From assembly GCF_000524195.1 (NCBI RefSeq), contig NW_020170388.1:1015348-1079347 (forward strand): a stretch of 64,000 bases of DNA, given 5' to 3'. Numbering within the stretch: the stretch's first letter is position 1; each line of letters opens with the position of its first letter. The notes beneath the pieces are model-generated. The model had not been told where the DNA came from and ran no database searches. It saw nothing but the letters and a program-made list of their open reading frames with translations. Source of the DNA: Echinococcus granulosus (lineage: Eukaryota > Platyhelminthes > Cestoda > Cyclophyllidea > Taeniidae). This document shows positions 22,501 through 35,512 of this stretch, in pieces. The position numbers were made by a program, and so were the translations under genes.

Positions 22501-23400
22501 ACTATATATCCCAAAACAGTTTGAAAAGTTTGTAGATACTGAGGGCTGTGCTACAATTCGACAAAATAGCCGGAGTAATCCAAGCACTTTACAAATAGTC
22601 TTTAACCAAGTAGTACATTAGCATTTAAAAATCTGTACCAACAAATAAGCGCCCATCCAGCTTTTTAAAGTTTCTATTTGAGTAACCAATTTTCTAACAA
22701 ATATTTGGTTAATTTGTTAATAAACTAATCATGTATTCAGAATTGCTAATCTCAAAAATTTTGCAATTTAAATGCAATAATTCTTTCAAAATGGCGCTTT
22801 TTAGCTTGCAATCCATTTGATCACTCCTCACAAAACAAATGATAGGGAATTGCTGAATTATGGTAGGAAGTGTTCAATTTTTATTATAGGTTGCAATAAA
22901 TCGAAATGTCATAGCCCCAAGTACTAACTTAACTAAAAACAGTAGAACTTGGAGCATATGCAACCAGAGTAGCGATTGCAGAATTCACTATTACTCAGTC
23001 ATACAGTTTCTCTTTTTTTAGAACGGACCTAAAACAAACAGGTTTTTTGTGACATCATTGGCTATTGTTGAGAAAATGACCATCGCAGCCGCATATTGTG
23101 ACTGTGAATTCGACAAATATGACACTGTGGTTGAAGCAATGCTTTGTGTGAGTCTGAATGCTTCAAAATAACCTCCCTCGAGGCCTTTGTTATTTTCCCA
23201 TCTATTAATTTAGAAATGCACCTTGTTGAATTAAAAGCCTGTGACTTCAAATAATTTTTGACGAAATTGTCTAAAAGAAGAAACTTATGTGAGTAACTGA
23301 AAATTTTTTGCAAAGTTTTATTTCACTTCAATTTTTATATGCTCTTTGGGAAAATATTCGGTTAGGTATCAGTCTAAAGCAAAAAATGGAGAAGCGATAC
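19562..23400. other. putative intron or intergenic DNA
   Basis: No convincing gene. One further minus-strand island (about 19725-19823, ending in a GTAAGT donor in phase 0) has an open frame, but its phase does not match the neighbouring candidates. Confidence 0.35.
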
Positions 23401-23532
23401 ACCATCCATAAGTTAGATAAAGTTTGATACAGCCATTTTAAATGGGCAGTTTCAACGAGGCGTTCTGATGCAATCGCAAGTGTCAGTCGTTTGAAGTCCG
23501 GTTCGGCTGAAGCGGCAACTCCTAGGACACTC
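23401..23532 (-). CDS. candidate internal exon, unknown product
   Basis: A GC-richer minus-strand island of 132 nt follows a GTTTGCAG acceptor. It encodes 43 codons of helix-like residues (ERLVETAHLKWLYQTLSN near the end). The donor that keeps phase with the next candidate exon is weak (GTATCG). It enters in phase 2 and leaves in phase 2, and the split codon with 19561 would be GTC (Val). The coding look is good but the splice support is only moderate. Confidence 0.27.
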
Positions 23533-24551
23533 CTGCAAACATCATTCATATTTTTGCAATTTTTCAATATCACCGTGGCTTCAATGAAGTAAAGATGGTA
23601 GTTACACTCCTCTTATCTTTGTCAGCAGATCAAAGTCCTGAAGTTCACAACTTAAGTCTGCTCCTCGTATCTTGAGTAATTGGACTCATTTTTTCTCTCT
23701 AGACAAATTATTCACCTAATTTATTTAGGCGTAAACAAGTTTGTTACGTAGTATATTAATTATGCATCTTGAGGCTAAAGCATGTTTACAAATTTGATTA
23801 TAATTAAGAGTTTGAGAACTGAATTGCCGCATAAAAGTGGAAACACGAGGGATTCGAAATAAAATGTGGTAATTCATTAAACAGACCAAGTAAAGTTTTA
23901 TACTAAATGCCATCGTTGAGGGGGCTTGGTTCTCTTTTTATCCTTTAAAAGAGGCTTGATAGTCGAAAAATTTCGACACGCTTAAAAAATGAAAAAAGGT
24001 GTTTTGAACTCCAGTGAAATGTAAAAATTACTTTTTATGGAATCATAATCCAGTTTGGGAAGGGAAGGGAGGAGTACAATAAAGTGTTGTGAAAAATACG
24101 AAGAAACATATTTCTGGAAGAATTAATCTTTTAGCATGAGAGGCAGTCGGCATTCTGGACAAGTGTAAAGCGACAACTTGTTTGTAACAAAATGGCACTA
24201 ATTTAAATTGAATCCATAATTATGTTATGGCTCCAGTAGTAAGGATCTTCTGTTTTCATATCAATGATTTAACGCTTTTTCCACAGCTTTTATAACTGCG
24301 AGCCACTATCGCTTCTGCAGCTCTGGATAAGGGTTTATTTCGAGGTATACATAATTTTGTTTTAAAAAAGTATTTAAAAGTAATTAAAAGAATAGCTTTT
24401 CATTTATTTTATTTCCATCCTGTAACAGAAGAAAGCGCGTCCTAATTACGTATTCACATATGCGGGATTTTCAGTAACTGGGGGCTATCCTACCGTCTGG
24501 ACAGTAAATTCGTCACTTTTCCTATCACTGAAGCCGGCGCTTTCAGTTTTA

Positions 24552-24761
24552 ATGGGGCAGCGCCTCTTGGCGACTCTAGGTAATGCTATTAGTGGCTACT
24601 GCGGTGGCCTCCTCGACTCAATCCAATCACTAAAGGTGGAAGCAGCAACATATGCCAAGACTGCCCTGCTCACTGCTGCTACTGCTGCCGCCGCCAAAGC
24701 GACGGCGGTAGTGCTTTTCTTAGACCTTTTCTTACAGGCTTCATTAGTGGGCCTGCTGTGA
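24552..24761 (+). CDS. GC-rich island with alanine-rich frames on both strands
   Basis: A 69-codon + strand frame from ATG 24552 runs through GCT/GCC/GCG repeats coding an Ala-rich stretch. The minus strand is also open for 53 codons (24755 down to 24596) after a GTATTCACAG acceptor, beginning with a basic NEACKKRSKK segment and then Ala/Val-rich sequence. The island stands out sharply from the AT-rich flanks. Which strand is coding, if either, cannot be told from sequence alone. The minus-strand reading has the better splice signal. Confidence 0.22.
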   Translation: MGQRLLATLGNAISGYCGGLLDSIQSLKVEAATYAKTALLTAATAAAAKATAVVLFLDLFLQASLVGLL

Positions 24762-25567
24762 ATACAACAGCTTTATCTGCAAGATCAAATCAACTTAAAA
24801 TGCTATTATTTTACTTTAGGTGTGAGTGAGTAAATTTAGGCATATGTATGTGTAAAGCCTAACTAATCCATTAGCTAGAAACAGCCCAGACTGTCGTTTA
24901 CTAGTGTATCAGAAGTATACGGATATCTGCTTGACCTGAGCCTTGATCACGATCAGTGTGCATGTTAACTCATGCTCCTCCCATATTCCCATTTAAAATG
25001 CCAGGATATTTGACCCTTCGGGCTGAACCACAGAGGCCTTACAGATGGTATTTTCAGTCTTTTTGAAGAGCCATTATTGATGACTTAGGGACTCTTTGAA
25101 AAGGTTATAATGTGTCCACATCTGTCAGTACATAGCCAAGCAGGAAAGAACGATTACTTTTTAAGCCACCTACAACGTAGGTTTATAACTGGATACGGTG
25201 TCTAAAAGTGCACAGCAGTATATCCATACCTAAAGTACACGTTAAGCCTCTGTTTTACTGCATGACAAGGAGGAATTTGGTCTCAATTTTTTCATTAAGG
25301 TGTCATCATTGCTCATGATGTCAAGGAGGTACTCTTCGTTTTTCTGCAAAGCTTAACCAACTATCTATCGGTAAGTCAGTCGCAGAAACAGACATCAGTA
25401 CTCGGTTGAAATTGAACTTTCTGTTTAACATTCTTCAAAGCAGTTTGTGGGTGCGTTATCATCTATGTGCTTATCAAATGAACTTTACACCTTATTGGCG
25501 CCTTTGATGACAATTGATATTTTCCACCGTAATCGTTTAGAGTCATCCAAATTGCCTGTAGGAACCT

Positions 25568-25731
25568 TCAGAGAATACTAGCAACACCTCTTCCTCTCGA
25601 TTTCAATAGACCACCTCGTCTGCCCATTAAGCTGGAGTAATATGGTGGTGAAGTGAGCCGTAGTACTTTTTCTTTGATCAACGTGTTCGGGAGTCTGTTT
25701 GACCTAAAATCTGGTGAAGGACTTGTAACAC
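25568..25731 (-). CDS. candidate exon, unknown product
   Basis: A good minus-strand acceptor (TCCTATGCAACTATAG) is followed by a frame, entered in phase 1, that stays open for 53 codons to TGA. Residues are Pro/Ser-rich at first and Arg/Gly-rich at the end (MGRRGGLLKSRGRG). It could be a terminal exon or end at an internal donor. A second frame (starting VLQVLHQIL) is also briefly open. Confidence 0.25.
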
Positions 25732-25999
25732 CTATAGTTGCATAGGAAAGACTACAGGTGTTACCTCTGAGCACTTGGAAAAATAGCAAAAGAGGAAGAG
25801 ATAACAGACATCATCGAATGGCACGACAGGGTTATGATAAATTAGTATCAATGGTTTTCTACCCAAGTTTAAGGTAATAAGAGAACTTTCGAGGTGTTTG
25901 CTACTTGTTGGCATTGCCGACAACTTCTTACAAAGTGACCACCATCTTTTCCATTGATAGCCAATAAACACAACCATTGGCTATGGACTTAATGAGGCA

Positions 26000-28900
26000 A
26001 ACTCTAGAATGTTCTGAATAAAATTAGTAGAGTAGCCTGAGATGCAATTAGGCGGACAACATAATACAGTAGTCAAACGCCAAGCAGCCTTTGGTAATGC
26101 ACATTTATCTGCGGTAATGGAGCAGTAGGCGAAGGTAGCTGCTTAGATTGCATTTCCTACATCAATAGGCTGTGGAAATTTGTCCGTTTCGGAACATATA
26201 CATCGTTTGTAGGAAATGGTATGATGATAAGTAAAAGACAGAAAACTAAACGTCAGAGACAATAAATCACAGACACATTTAAGACCCTTTTTAAATCTTA
26301 GATTAAATAAGCCTATGCTTTAATTATTGTCCATCTTATCGCTTATTTTCATTTTAGGTGGTTCGACTTTAAAGATACCTATATGTATATTCTAACCAGC
26401 AACAATTTTAGGATAAGTAACTATTTGTAACCCGAAGTTTTAAGCTGTTTATTTTATCCCTAAAAAGAATAGATATGCTTGCTTCTGAGGGCCTGCTTAT
26501 AATATTTGGATTTCAGGAAGCATGTTAAGTGAATTAACTAATAAAACAGGCGTGAGATTGAACCGAATTGCACCTATATACCTCAAAAGTTTTAAGTTTA
26601 GTGCGATTTGAAAATGTCCTGTACAAAACAAAGGTGCCATTTTATAACTAATAAGGGGATAAGACAGAGATATTATTAAAAGATACACGCATTAAAGAGA
26701 ATTTAGTAAAAGATTTTTGCTATTTCTCTCTAAAGGTTGTCTCTATCAAAAGAAACAGTCAAAATGAAGAAGAAAGAGTGATTGCGTACAAATTTTACGA
26801 GGAAACACTGACCGTTCACATACAAGATTTTATTTTCGGGTGCAAGAATTCTTAGATTAAAGGTACATCTTTGACCGCCGCCAAAGACGTTAGTGGTCAC
26901 ATATGATGCTCGCATCGTTAGGTAAATTAATCGCTTTTTAAAGGAAATGGGAATTAACCTCACTTGCTAAAATACAGATCACTTTGTGCTTCAATAAAGT
27001 TAAAGCTGACATGCCTACATGCAAAATGCGTTTAATCAAAGAGCAAATCAAAACACAGCTTTTTAATACATGCTCCATAGTAGATTAAAATCTAATGTTA
27101 ACTTGGTAAATACAAGTGGTTAAAGTATCAATAGGGATTTCATATGGAAGATTGGGTCGCTCGTATACTATTTATTCACAACCTTTTTAGAACGAAATGA
27201 CATAGGTAACGTATTTTTACCAAATAAAATACCTGGACCTAATTTCTGCTTATTTTCTAAACAGATATCACCTGTTTTGAGTCAGAAATGTCACGCATTG
27301 GTAACTAATGCCTATAATCACCGCCAAAATTGGTAAGCAACATGCATAAATTCATCGGAGATCTAGAGTTAAGAGTACAAGGGGTGAGAGTTGCAACTAT
27401 TGCTTGGAAAAGTCCATTAAGTGTTGTTAATAGGTATAAATAATACCCTTTTCCAGCTAGATGCGCTGCTCTTGATAAGCACCCTCTATGATGAGTGAAA
27501 CGAGTTTATTAATTTAATTATCAGGGAGATTTTATTGTCAGAAAGGAGTTACCAAGACGGCTTCTCTAATTTGGCTTAAAAGCAAAGATTAATGAGTGAA
27601 TTTTGCTGAAAATACATCAACAAAAAAATGAAACAAGAGGCTTACGGGTAATTTTTCCAGGTATATGAAAAATCTTATATTAAATATAGTAATTACTGTA
27701 ATTTGCCCACCAAAAGTGGTGCATTAAAAAGGTCTGACTTCCTGAAGAAGTACGGGGAAATTTCTCTCCTACTAAATTTTTTTTGGATTCTTTGAGAATT
27801 AAGCATGTATTGTGTGTTAAACTGTCGGTCTAAGAAAGTGGTGTAGGCAGACGAAAAAGCTGTATCTACCCTATTAGTTGGAGGCCGTGGGAAAGCATAT
27901 AGTAATAGCATTTAAGACCGTTTAAATCATGTTGAAGACGAGAAAAACATCAGCAGAGATGAAATAGAAAGTTTATAGTGCATTGCGGTGTCAATGGAGT
28001 GCAGCCAGTGGTACAAAAATACGAATTAACTTGATAAATCAAGCATAACTTTCACTTTCTGTCTTGCCAACAATGTGTACAAAGTCTCCATTGAAAATAT
28101 TTTAGGTGTATGGAAATTTATAAAGCTTTACATCTAGTTTAGAATTTATATTAAAAATGAGGGCTTAATATTATGTGGTCTACAATAACATACGATATAG
28201 AAAATTATAAGTTTGGCAATTCATAAACTGGGCGTTAGAACTTACTCTATGGTCATTTTAAACGTTATTTTACTTAAAATGTGGTAGTTTAAAGGGACAT
28301 CGGGGTGTCATTTACTAGTCGTGGAAGATTGAATGCAAACAATGGAAGTCTGTGATAATTTTTAGGGACAATATTTATTTCTATAAGCCACTGAGAGTTA
28401 TAAAAACTTTAAGTTGATATTTTATAAAGTCTTAATAAACTGATTAAGCCAATATTTTTGATGAAATAACGAGTTATAATGCAGCAATCGTGAAACACAG
28501 AGAAGTAAGCCTAATTCACTTTGAATGCCAAATGATGCTGTTTGAAGTATTTAATATTTATTTAATGGTTTCAAATATATGAAGTTACTGCAGATCTTAG
28601 TCCATGGCATATTTCATATGCTTGCACATTGAGAAAGATGGAGAATGATTTTCTATTCTTTTAAGTAAACCGAGATTTTTGAATACACAGTGAGGCATTG
28701 GTATCTATAATTTTTCACAATCAAGTGCGACATGAAGTATGTAACAGTAGAATTCACTAATGTGTGTCCCATTTTGCTTCCTCACCGACTACTCTATGTG
28801 TGGACATGCTCATGCATATATTCCCACTCGTTGGGCGCAAAAGGCAACTTCCAAAAAACCTTTTATCTGGCAACAGCACCAATATATCTCACTCTTCCAA

Positions 28901-31500
28901 AAGTAACACCCTATACTACATTACTGGCTAATCAGTCTTTCATTGTGCAAGAGCATGTAACATGAGAAGATAATGTGTAAAATCTTGACAAATATGTGCC
29001 AATTTCTGTAGAGTGAGGCATTTTGCTTTGCAAAGGAGAATTATACGACGAATAGGTGCCGACTTTTGTAGATTTTAAAAGCAACTAATCATTAAGTTTT
29101 GGTATATTTTATTTGCTACTTTAGGGAAACGACTGCTTAGATGATAATAAAAACAATTTGGAATTGGCCTCTTTAATAAAAATATATAAAAGTTGATTTT
29201 TATAGATAAACGCACCCAACAATTTTACAAAATCGTTAAAGTCCTTTTGGAAGTAAATTTGAGCATGCCTACAGGTAAAAAATGTAATTATGGAGTCCCG
29301 AAGTATCCCTGAATAAGTAACCATAAAAAACCAGCAGGAGACGACATTTGCTTAAATGATATTTAGAAGACGGCAAACTACAGGTATCAAAATAACCTTT
29401 GTGTGCCCAGAAAGCCCTTAGAGTTAGCCGAGAAATCAAAATGAGCATGTTTTAGTAAAACGACTATCAAGAAAGTTTAAAAAGGCTACCAAACCCAAGA
29501 CAACAAGAATCCTGGCTTTGTCAAAAGTACTTTAATATCTAATGCCAAATGTATATCAGCTTCTTTAATGACTCCTTTTAAGTCTTAAAACTCAAGCAAA
29601 ATCAAAGGGATGACAAGTCAAAATTTAAGACGAGATTAAACTGCGTATATCTTTAAGTATATCTTTCTGACTTATTCTGGTTAAGGCATTAAGTCTTAAG
29701 TAAGTCATTAATTCACACCTTAGAGTACGTGATGTTATTGCCCTTAGTATAAGATTTGAATAGTTACATTTCATTCACTGAATAAAAGGAATTTATGCAA
29801 AAAAATACGTAAAAATTTGCTGACCAGTTAACGAGACGAAGGGTGCTCATTTTCCACAAAGAATGCTCAACTTCCTTTGGATTAAACTAACAACGGAGAA
29901 GATTACTTAAAATGAATGCTCATATTTGGCAAGTGAACTTATGTGAGCAATCAACGAACTCTAAAGACTACCTCCACAAATGGCTACATAGCAAACAAGG
30001 CACAAAATTTCCAACGTATGGAAAGTAAGCATCAAAATGTTATGCCATATTCCAACCAAGGGTGGTGCAATATTATTGTGCAAAACTTTCTTTTTTGCTC
30101 CGGAAATATGCTAATGGGTATTAGGATTCAAATTACTAATGATGCTACCGATTAAATATTAAATGGAGCAACTCGTTTATGCGAATATTAGTTACATAAA
30201 ATCCTACCACACAATTTTTATTGTTGGCTGTTTAACCTTAGCACTCAATGATCATTAATACAGTAGATAGTGTCTATAAAACGAAAGGTAATGCCTTCAA
30301 TGCATTTTGAATGAGACTTTTGTCTGCACCCCTAGTCTCAACTGTTTAAAGTCACGTACACCTGGTGGTGTAAAATTTCCACTACAAAGTACATTCAGAG
30401 CCACCCAGCAGATAATTTCTTGCAATCCTCAAATGAAATTTTATTACCACAGTAATTTCCTGTAAACTCCAATTGTGCTTGCTATTTCTCCACATTTTAG
30501 AATAAATTCAAAAACGGAAACTTCGGTGGAGTAAATCAAATGTGTCCCCCAAGCAAACTTCGGATGTTCGATGTTTTAACCAGTGTAATGTAATACTTTG
30601 ATTATTCGTTGAGCTCCTTGTCTTAGTTTAGAGGGCACTTAAGGCTTGGCTTTTGTACTTCCGCTAAGTGGCATGATCGGATCATGTCAGTAGCCTATTA
30701 CCCCTCGTGCACATTGAAAATGTGTAATCTTTAAGATTATTATGCGCAAAACAATACGACAAGTGCAGTAAAAATGTCTTTAATTATTTTCTTTCTTTTA
30801 ACAAAGGTAGTTAGCTGAATTTGAATAGTAAAAACTGATAAATCATTCAAAATTAGTCTAGTAAAAATTGTCGAAATACAATCGCAATCATTAATTTTTT
30901 CTACCTACAAATTTATTGACGACCATTTGTTCTTTCTTGCAAATTGAAAAGGCCTGCACTAAAATTAGAGGGGAATAAAACGGAATCTTGATAGCATCAA
31001 CCTACAGAACAGTCTACTTTGTCTTAAGAATATAATTACGTATTAGACGTTTTGCCTGCTTTTTATTTGTACCTTTGAACAAATGAACAGGAAATTTCAA
31101 AATATCAGGGTATCTTAACAGTTAGGCACAAATTATATTAGTAAGTGTAAAGTGTCAAAACAAGCTCATCAATGTAGCTTGATGCCAACAACTTGAAATT
31201 TTGGGTTTCACTTTTGCAGAATTCTTGATCCAAGCACAGTATGTACGTTTCAGTAGCAATACTAAATCAACCATTTCAAAATTAAAAGCATTTAATAGTT
31301 GAGGAGTAATCTAATCAAAGAAGGTGGTTATGGAGTGCAATTTCTTTAGATTCCTCACGATACTATTGTGCCTTTGTAAGGTTCAAGGATAATAGTGAAG
31401 AGTTAAAGTCATAAGCGAAATGATGGCAGCCGATGTGGTAGTGTAAGACAATCAAAAGCCAGAGCTCCAGTGATGAGTACATGCCAAAAATTAGTCAGCA
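26000..31500. other. no gene recognised
   Basis: AT-rich, with A exceeding T on the + strand in many lines. Short overlapping frames only. One possible minus exon of about 21 codons ends at a GTACGT donor near 30354 but lacks a good acceptor. Confidence 0.4.
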
Positions 31501-31527
31501 AGTCATCACTCAGGTTCTTTCTCCAAA

Positions 31528-31626
31528 TCAACCTCCCACGATTGATCGGTTGACCGTCTTGAGGGTTTTCACACCCGATTTGGATGTGGACTGCTTAACA
31601 AGCACAGCAGTGCCAGTCATTTTCAT
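31528..31626 (-). CDS. candidate first exon or short frame (tentative)
   Basis: A GC-richer patch with a 32-codon minus frame from ATG (A at -3) reading MKMTGTAVLVKQSTSKSG at the start and ending before TGA. A GAG before GTTGAT donor lies in frame at 31533 (phase 1) and would join in phase to the 25731 exon. The donor is weak and the frame short. Confidence 0.17.
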   Translation of the reverse strand: MKMTGTAVLVKQSTSKSGVKTLKTVNRSIVGG

Positions 31627-34600
31627 TTTAAAAAAATATCCCGCACCTCTTTTATGACATACGCAGTAAAAAGCCACTGAGACGCTATAAATATATAGTG
31701 CTTGAAAGGTATAGTTGGTAAAAAAGACAAATAGACCAAAACTAAAAATATGTTTGAGCAGGCTTTATTCTTAGTATCAGAATTAATTACTTAATTTTCT
31801 TTGAGTTAAACAAAGTGTTACAAATCTAAGAAACTTATCTAGACAAACAATTTAGTTAAAGGGACTGTAAATCCTTAGTATCTAAGGCGTGGTTCATAAT
31901 GCATGAACTGCTTTGAGATCAGGTATTGGTTTTAATAGGTTTTTTGCTCAAACGCAAACCTCTTGAGTGTTTTGTTCTAAGGTCTGTTTTAAAGCTGGAC
32001 ATCACAATATCGTAATAAACATCAGCCTAACCTGTTACTGTATTTAGTTGCGGGCTCTGGGGTATTGATCAAGATCAAGTAAAAACTTGGAGTTTCGTAG
32101 TATGTTCAAGTCTGTCTAGTAAGTATTGTGTATCTTTATTTCGCACTTTAAGATTATTGTACTTGCCTGTCAGATGTTGCTAATATTGTTATACAGTAAT
32201 TGACTACTTTTGTTTAAACTTTAAGGGGCTAAAAGTGATGTTCTAACATTTGGTTTTTTAAGGAAAATCGAAATAACAAAACAATAGTCGCCAGACATGA
32301 ATCATAGTATGGGACCAAATAAAGCATTTGCATTGTTTTACTACCAAAAGTTCTGCCTCTGTATAGGAGTAAAATCCCCCACTTAAGAAAAGATGAATAA
32401 CTTTACATGGTAGGTCTTTTAGTGTGTGCCATTAAATGCATACAGGATGAATCATATCTAATTAATCACCGCTCTTCATGGGATAGATGATGAGTTTGTA
32501 GACTACGCTCTGAACTGGTAAACCAAAGCCGCCAAAATAGTCACTGTAAAATATCTCTCATGTTTAAAATCTTTAACATGACATACAATTTCCCTTATTT
32601 TTATGATCATCTGGAATAGGTGTGCAAAACTGTTATTTCTACATTTCGTTTGTAGCAAGCCAACTGATAGATTTTTATTCAAAGACGAGATTCTAAGCTT
32701 GAAGTAATACCTACTTTAGCAGCGATCCTTACAAAAGTTTGAACGCAGCGATAGCGCCAACTGATGACAGCCTCATCTAATTCATTGCAAATTTTTGCTT
32801 TGGTACTTTAAAATCTTGAAAGATCATCTACTGCGTTGAAAAACAGAATCACTGATTTTATGGAAAATTAAGTGGTAAATGTACATTAATGCAAACAGAC
32901 AAATGCTTGGTTTATAACAAAACTTTAAAAAGGTGCTGCAGCATTTCGGTTCTTTTCTTAAAGATAAAAGAGAACATAGTGTCAGAGCACAATAAGGACT
33001 GCCGACGTGCGGAAGTGGTGCAAGCTACTGACATAACCAGGTGCAATGGCGGAGACCTAAGTACCTGCGAATTCAAAGCAAAGAGTGTAACATATAATCA
33101 AAATGGTAAAATACGTATAAATACAATTGGCTTCAACGTTATTATTGCCTTTAAATCTATTATGTATTACTGGGAAAGACTTTATTGTTAAAATGCAACC
33201 TATGGTGTACTTGTTTAATGCAGAAGCTGGGGAGGGATATTCTAAAGGTGCCTCTAAATAACAATCACCTAGGTACAATTGCCTCAAGAAGTCTTTTCGC
33301 TGTTGGATACCACTCAGTGATAAGTAAGTTTCTTTCCAAGTGAGTAACTGCTTTTGAACTTTAAAATGCTGCATTTTAGCTAAATAAAATATATCATCAC
33401 TAGTGTCCTCTTTTTTTAAAATAATTTAGCTGATGATGGGCAGATCTTAACTGATTTTGATTGCAAAGATGCTCACGGATGCTAGCACGTGAAGATTCAT
33501 AAATTGCGGTAAAGTAGAACTGAGAACATATTAGTTTGAGAAAAATTATTGGGAATTTGAGTCTAAAAGAAAATTAGCTTAAACAAAAATAAAACCAACT
33601 TTTGGTTGTGCAACTTTTTCATAGATAATAGGGCAAGCGTCGGTGCTCAAAATAAATTATTTGTGACACGACCATAATGCTCCAACTTAAAAACCTAATA
33701 AACTCTCATTTTCTTAAGTTTGATTAAACCCGAATACTTGAGATAATTGTACCTTTATCCAAAACAAACAAAACTGCTTGTCTGTTTTTGAGTAACCACA
33801 CAAGGGTAAGTAGTGGTTTTATTAAACCCAATGATATGGTTCAACTAAATTTTGCAAGTTAATGCTAATGGTGCATAGTTAGCAGTCCTTCTTAAAGTAA
33901 AAAGTGTTTGCTGTAGGAAAAGTTGATTAATTTTCAAGGGTCGGTTGTAGAGCCATTAATTTCTGCACAATTAAAGCATTGTTTTAGACGGATTTTCTCG
34001 AGTATAAGTCAAGACAAAACTCATCAATCACATGGAAGCGGTGAAAACAATAAGGTTACCTCGGACCTATTCTTGCATCTAAAATGTCCTAGTAGCTGAC
34101 GTCACATCTGATTTTGTAATATTGGTTGAGGGTTCATAAAATCTGTACCAGAAAAGCAAGCGGGAATGCAAACTTGGTCTATCAATTAAAAAATGTCACT
34201 GCTAAATTTGTAAGATTTTTATCCAATTACACCTATGAAAAAGGCAGAACAGTTAAATATTTACACCTGTTTATTATCGTCCAGCATTGCATCTAAGTGC
34301 AAAACGGACTTTGATAATGCATGTAACACTTCATTAATATATGGTGATATCTGGCAACCTGGAGGATACTTGGTGCAGTTTTTTTTCTTTTGTAGAAAAC
34401 GCCCTCTTTAGTCTAGCTCAGTCAGCCTCAACAGCTGTTGAAATTAAAGAGCAAAAACGCTTTAAGGCGGCCGTTTCCGTGCATGCATTTTGTGTTCTAA
34501 AAACATTGCAAATTCAAAGGGACCGCACACCATCATTACGTTTCATGATGAATCTCATACTATTTCAGTCTTGATTTGCAGTCATAAACTAGGTAATCTG

Positions 34601-35491
34601 ATGAAATTTTTTAATTAATCCGAAAAGCAGACCGACAATCTATTTTAGAAAGTGTGTTTTCTTTGTACAACTGCAGTGGTTTCAGCTGTATATAATCAAA
34701 ATATGGAACAATAATCAGTATATTAATGGCTACTTTGATAAGTACAAGATTGTTTTTATTGTCATTGACGCAAATAGAAGTAGAGTCATGTGCATACATG
34801 GATAATTGAACTTGCGATTTTCTTGACAACATCACAAGAGAAAAGACTCTTCACAGCATTTAAGAGTCAAATATATAACTTAAATTTTTAAATTTTCTGA
34901 AAAGCAAAATAGAGCTGCCAGCCTCTTAAGATTGAAGCTAAAAATGCAGAGTAAATTAGGGCAGTTTTCGCATAAAAGAAATTTAAAATATGACTTTTAA
35001 AGGCTACTGTTTCACTCGTTGCCAGAAAACTATCCACCTAATTACACTAATAAATTTTTATGGAAAACAATTTTTCATGCATTCGATTGCAATGAAAACA
35101 TACAAGTTTGGCTTAACTTGAACCAATATTTACTATCATTCAAGTTAATAAGTTATGCGACAATAATTCGTAAATATCTTCTAGCACTAGAGAAAATGAT
35201 ACTTCTAGTTGCCTTTCATAACAAACTTATAAACAGCGCAATTGCGCAACTGAACCTTTATTTTAATTATGATAAATTATGTGGACATTAGGCAAAAAGA
35301 TTGTCAGTTCTTAGTTTCTGATGACAGAATGTAAAATTTAGTATGACCCATCAGTACCAGTGACAGTGTGCAATTTTAGTCAGTAATTTAAAAAATAAAT
35401 CACTAAAGTTGTAAATAAATCTCGTTAACAAAGGCGGAGATTTTGTAAGTCACGTTAATTAAAATATTAAAATATTTTTAACCCTACTTAG

Positions 35492-35512
35492 AAATCTGTT
35501 CATAACAGATTT
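35492..35512. repeat. short inverted repeat (9-bp stem, 3-nt loop)
   Basis: AAATCTGTT, then CAT, then AACAGATTT: a perfect hairpin in AT-rich DNA. No surrounding terminator or element context. Confidence 0.8.

Noticed and set aside
32889..33374. Frames of 100 and 105 codons on opposite strands
   Set aside because: They overlap partly, are AT-biased, lack splice sites and resemble no family; lengths of about 100 codons are expected by chance at this GC.
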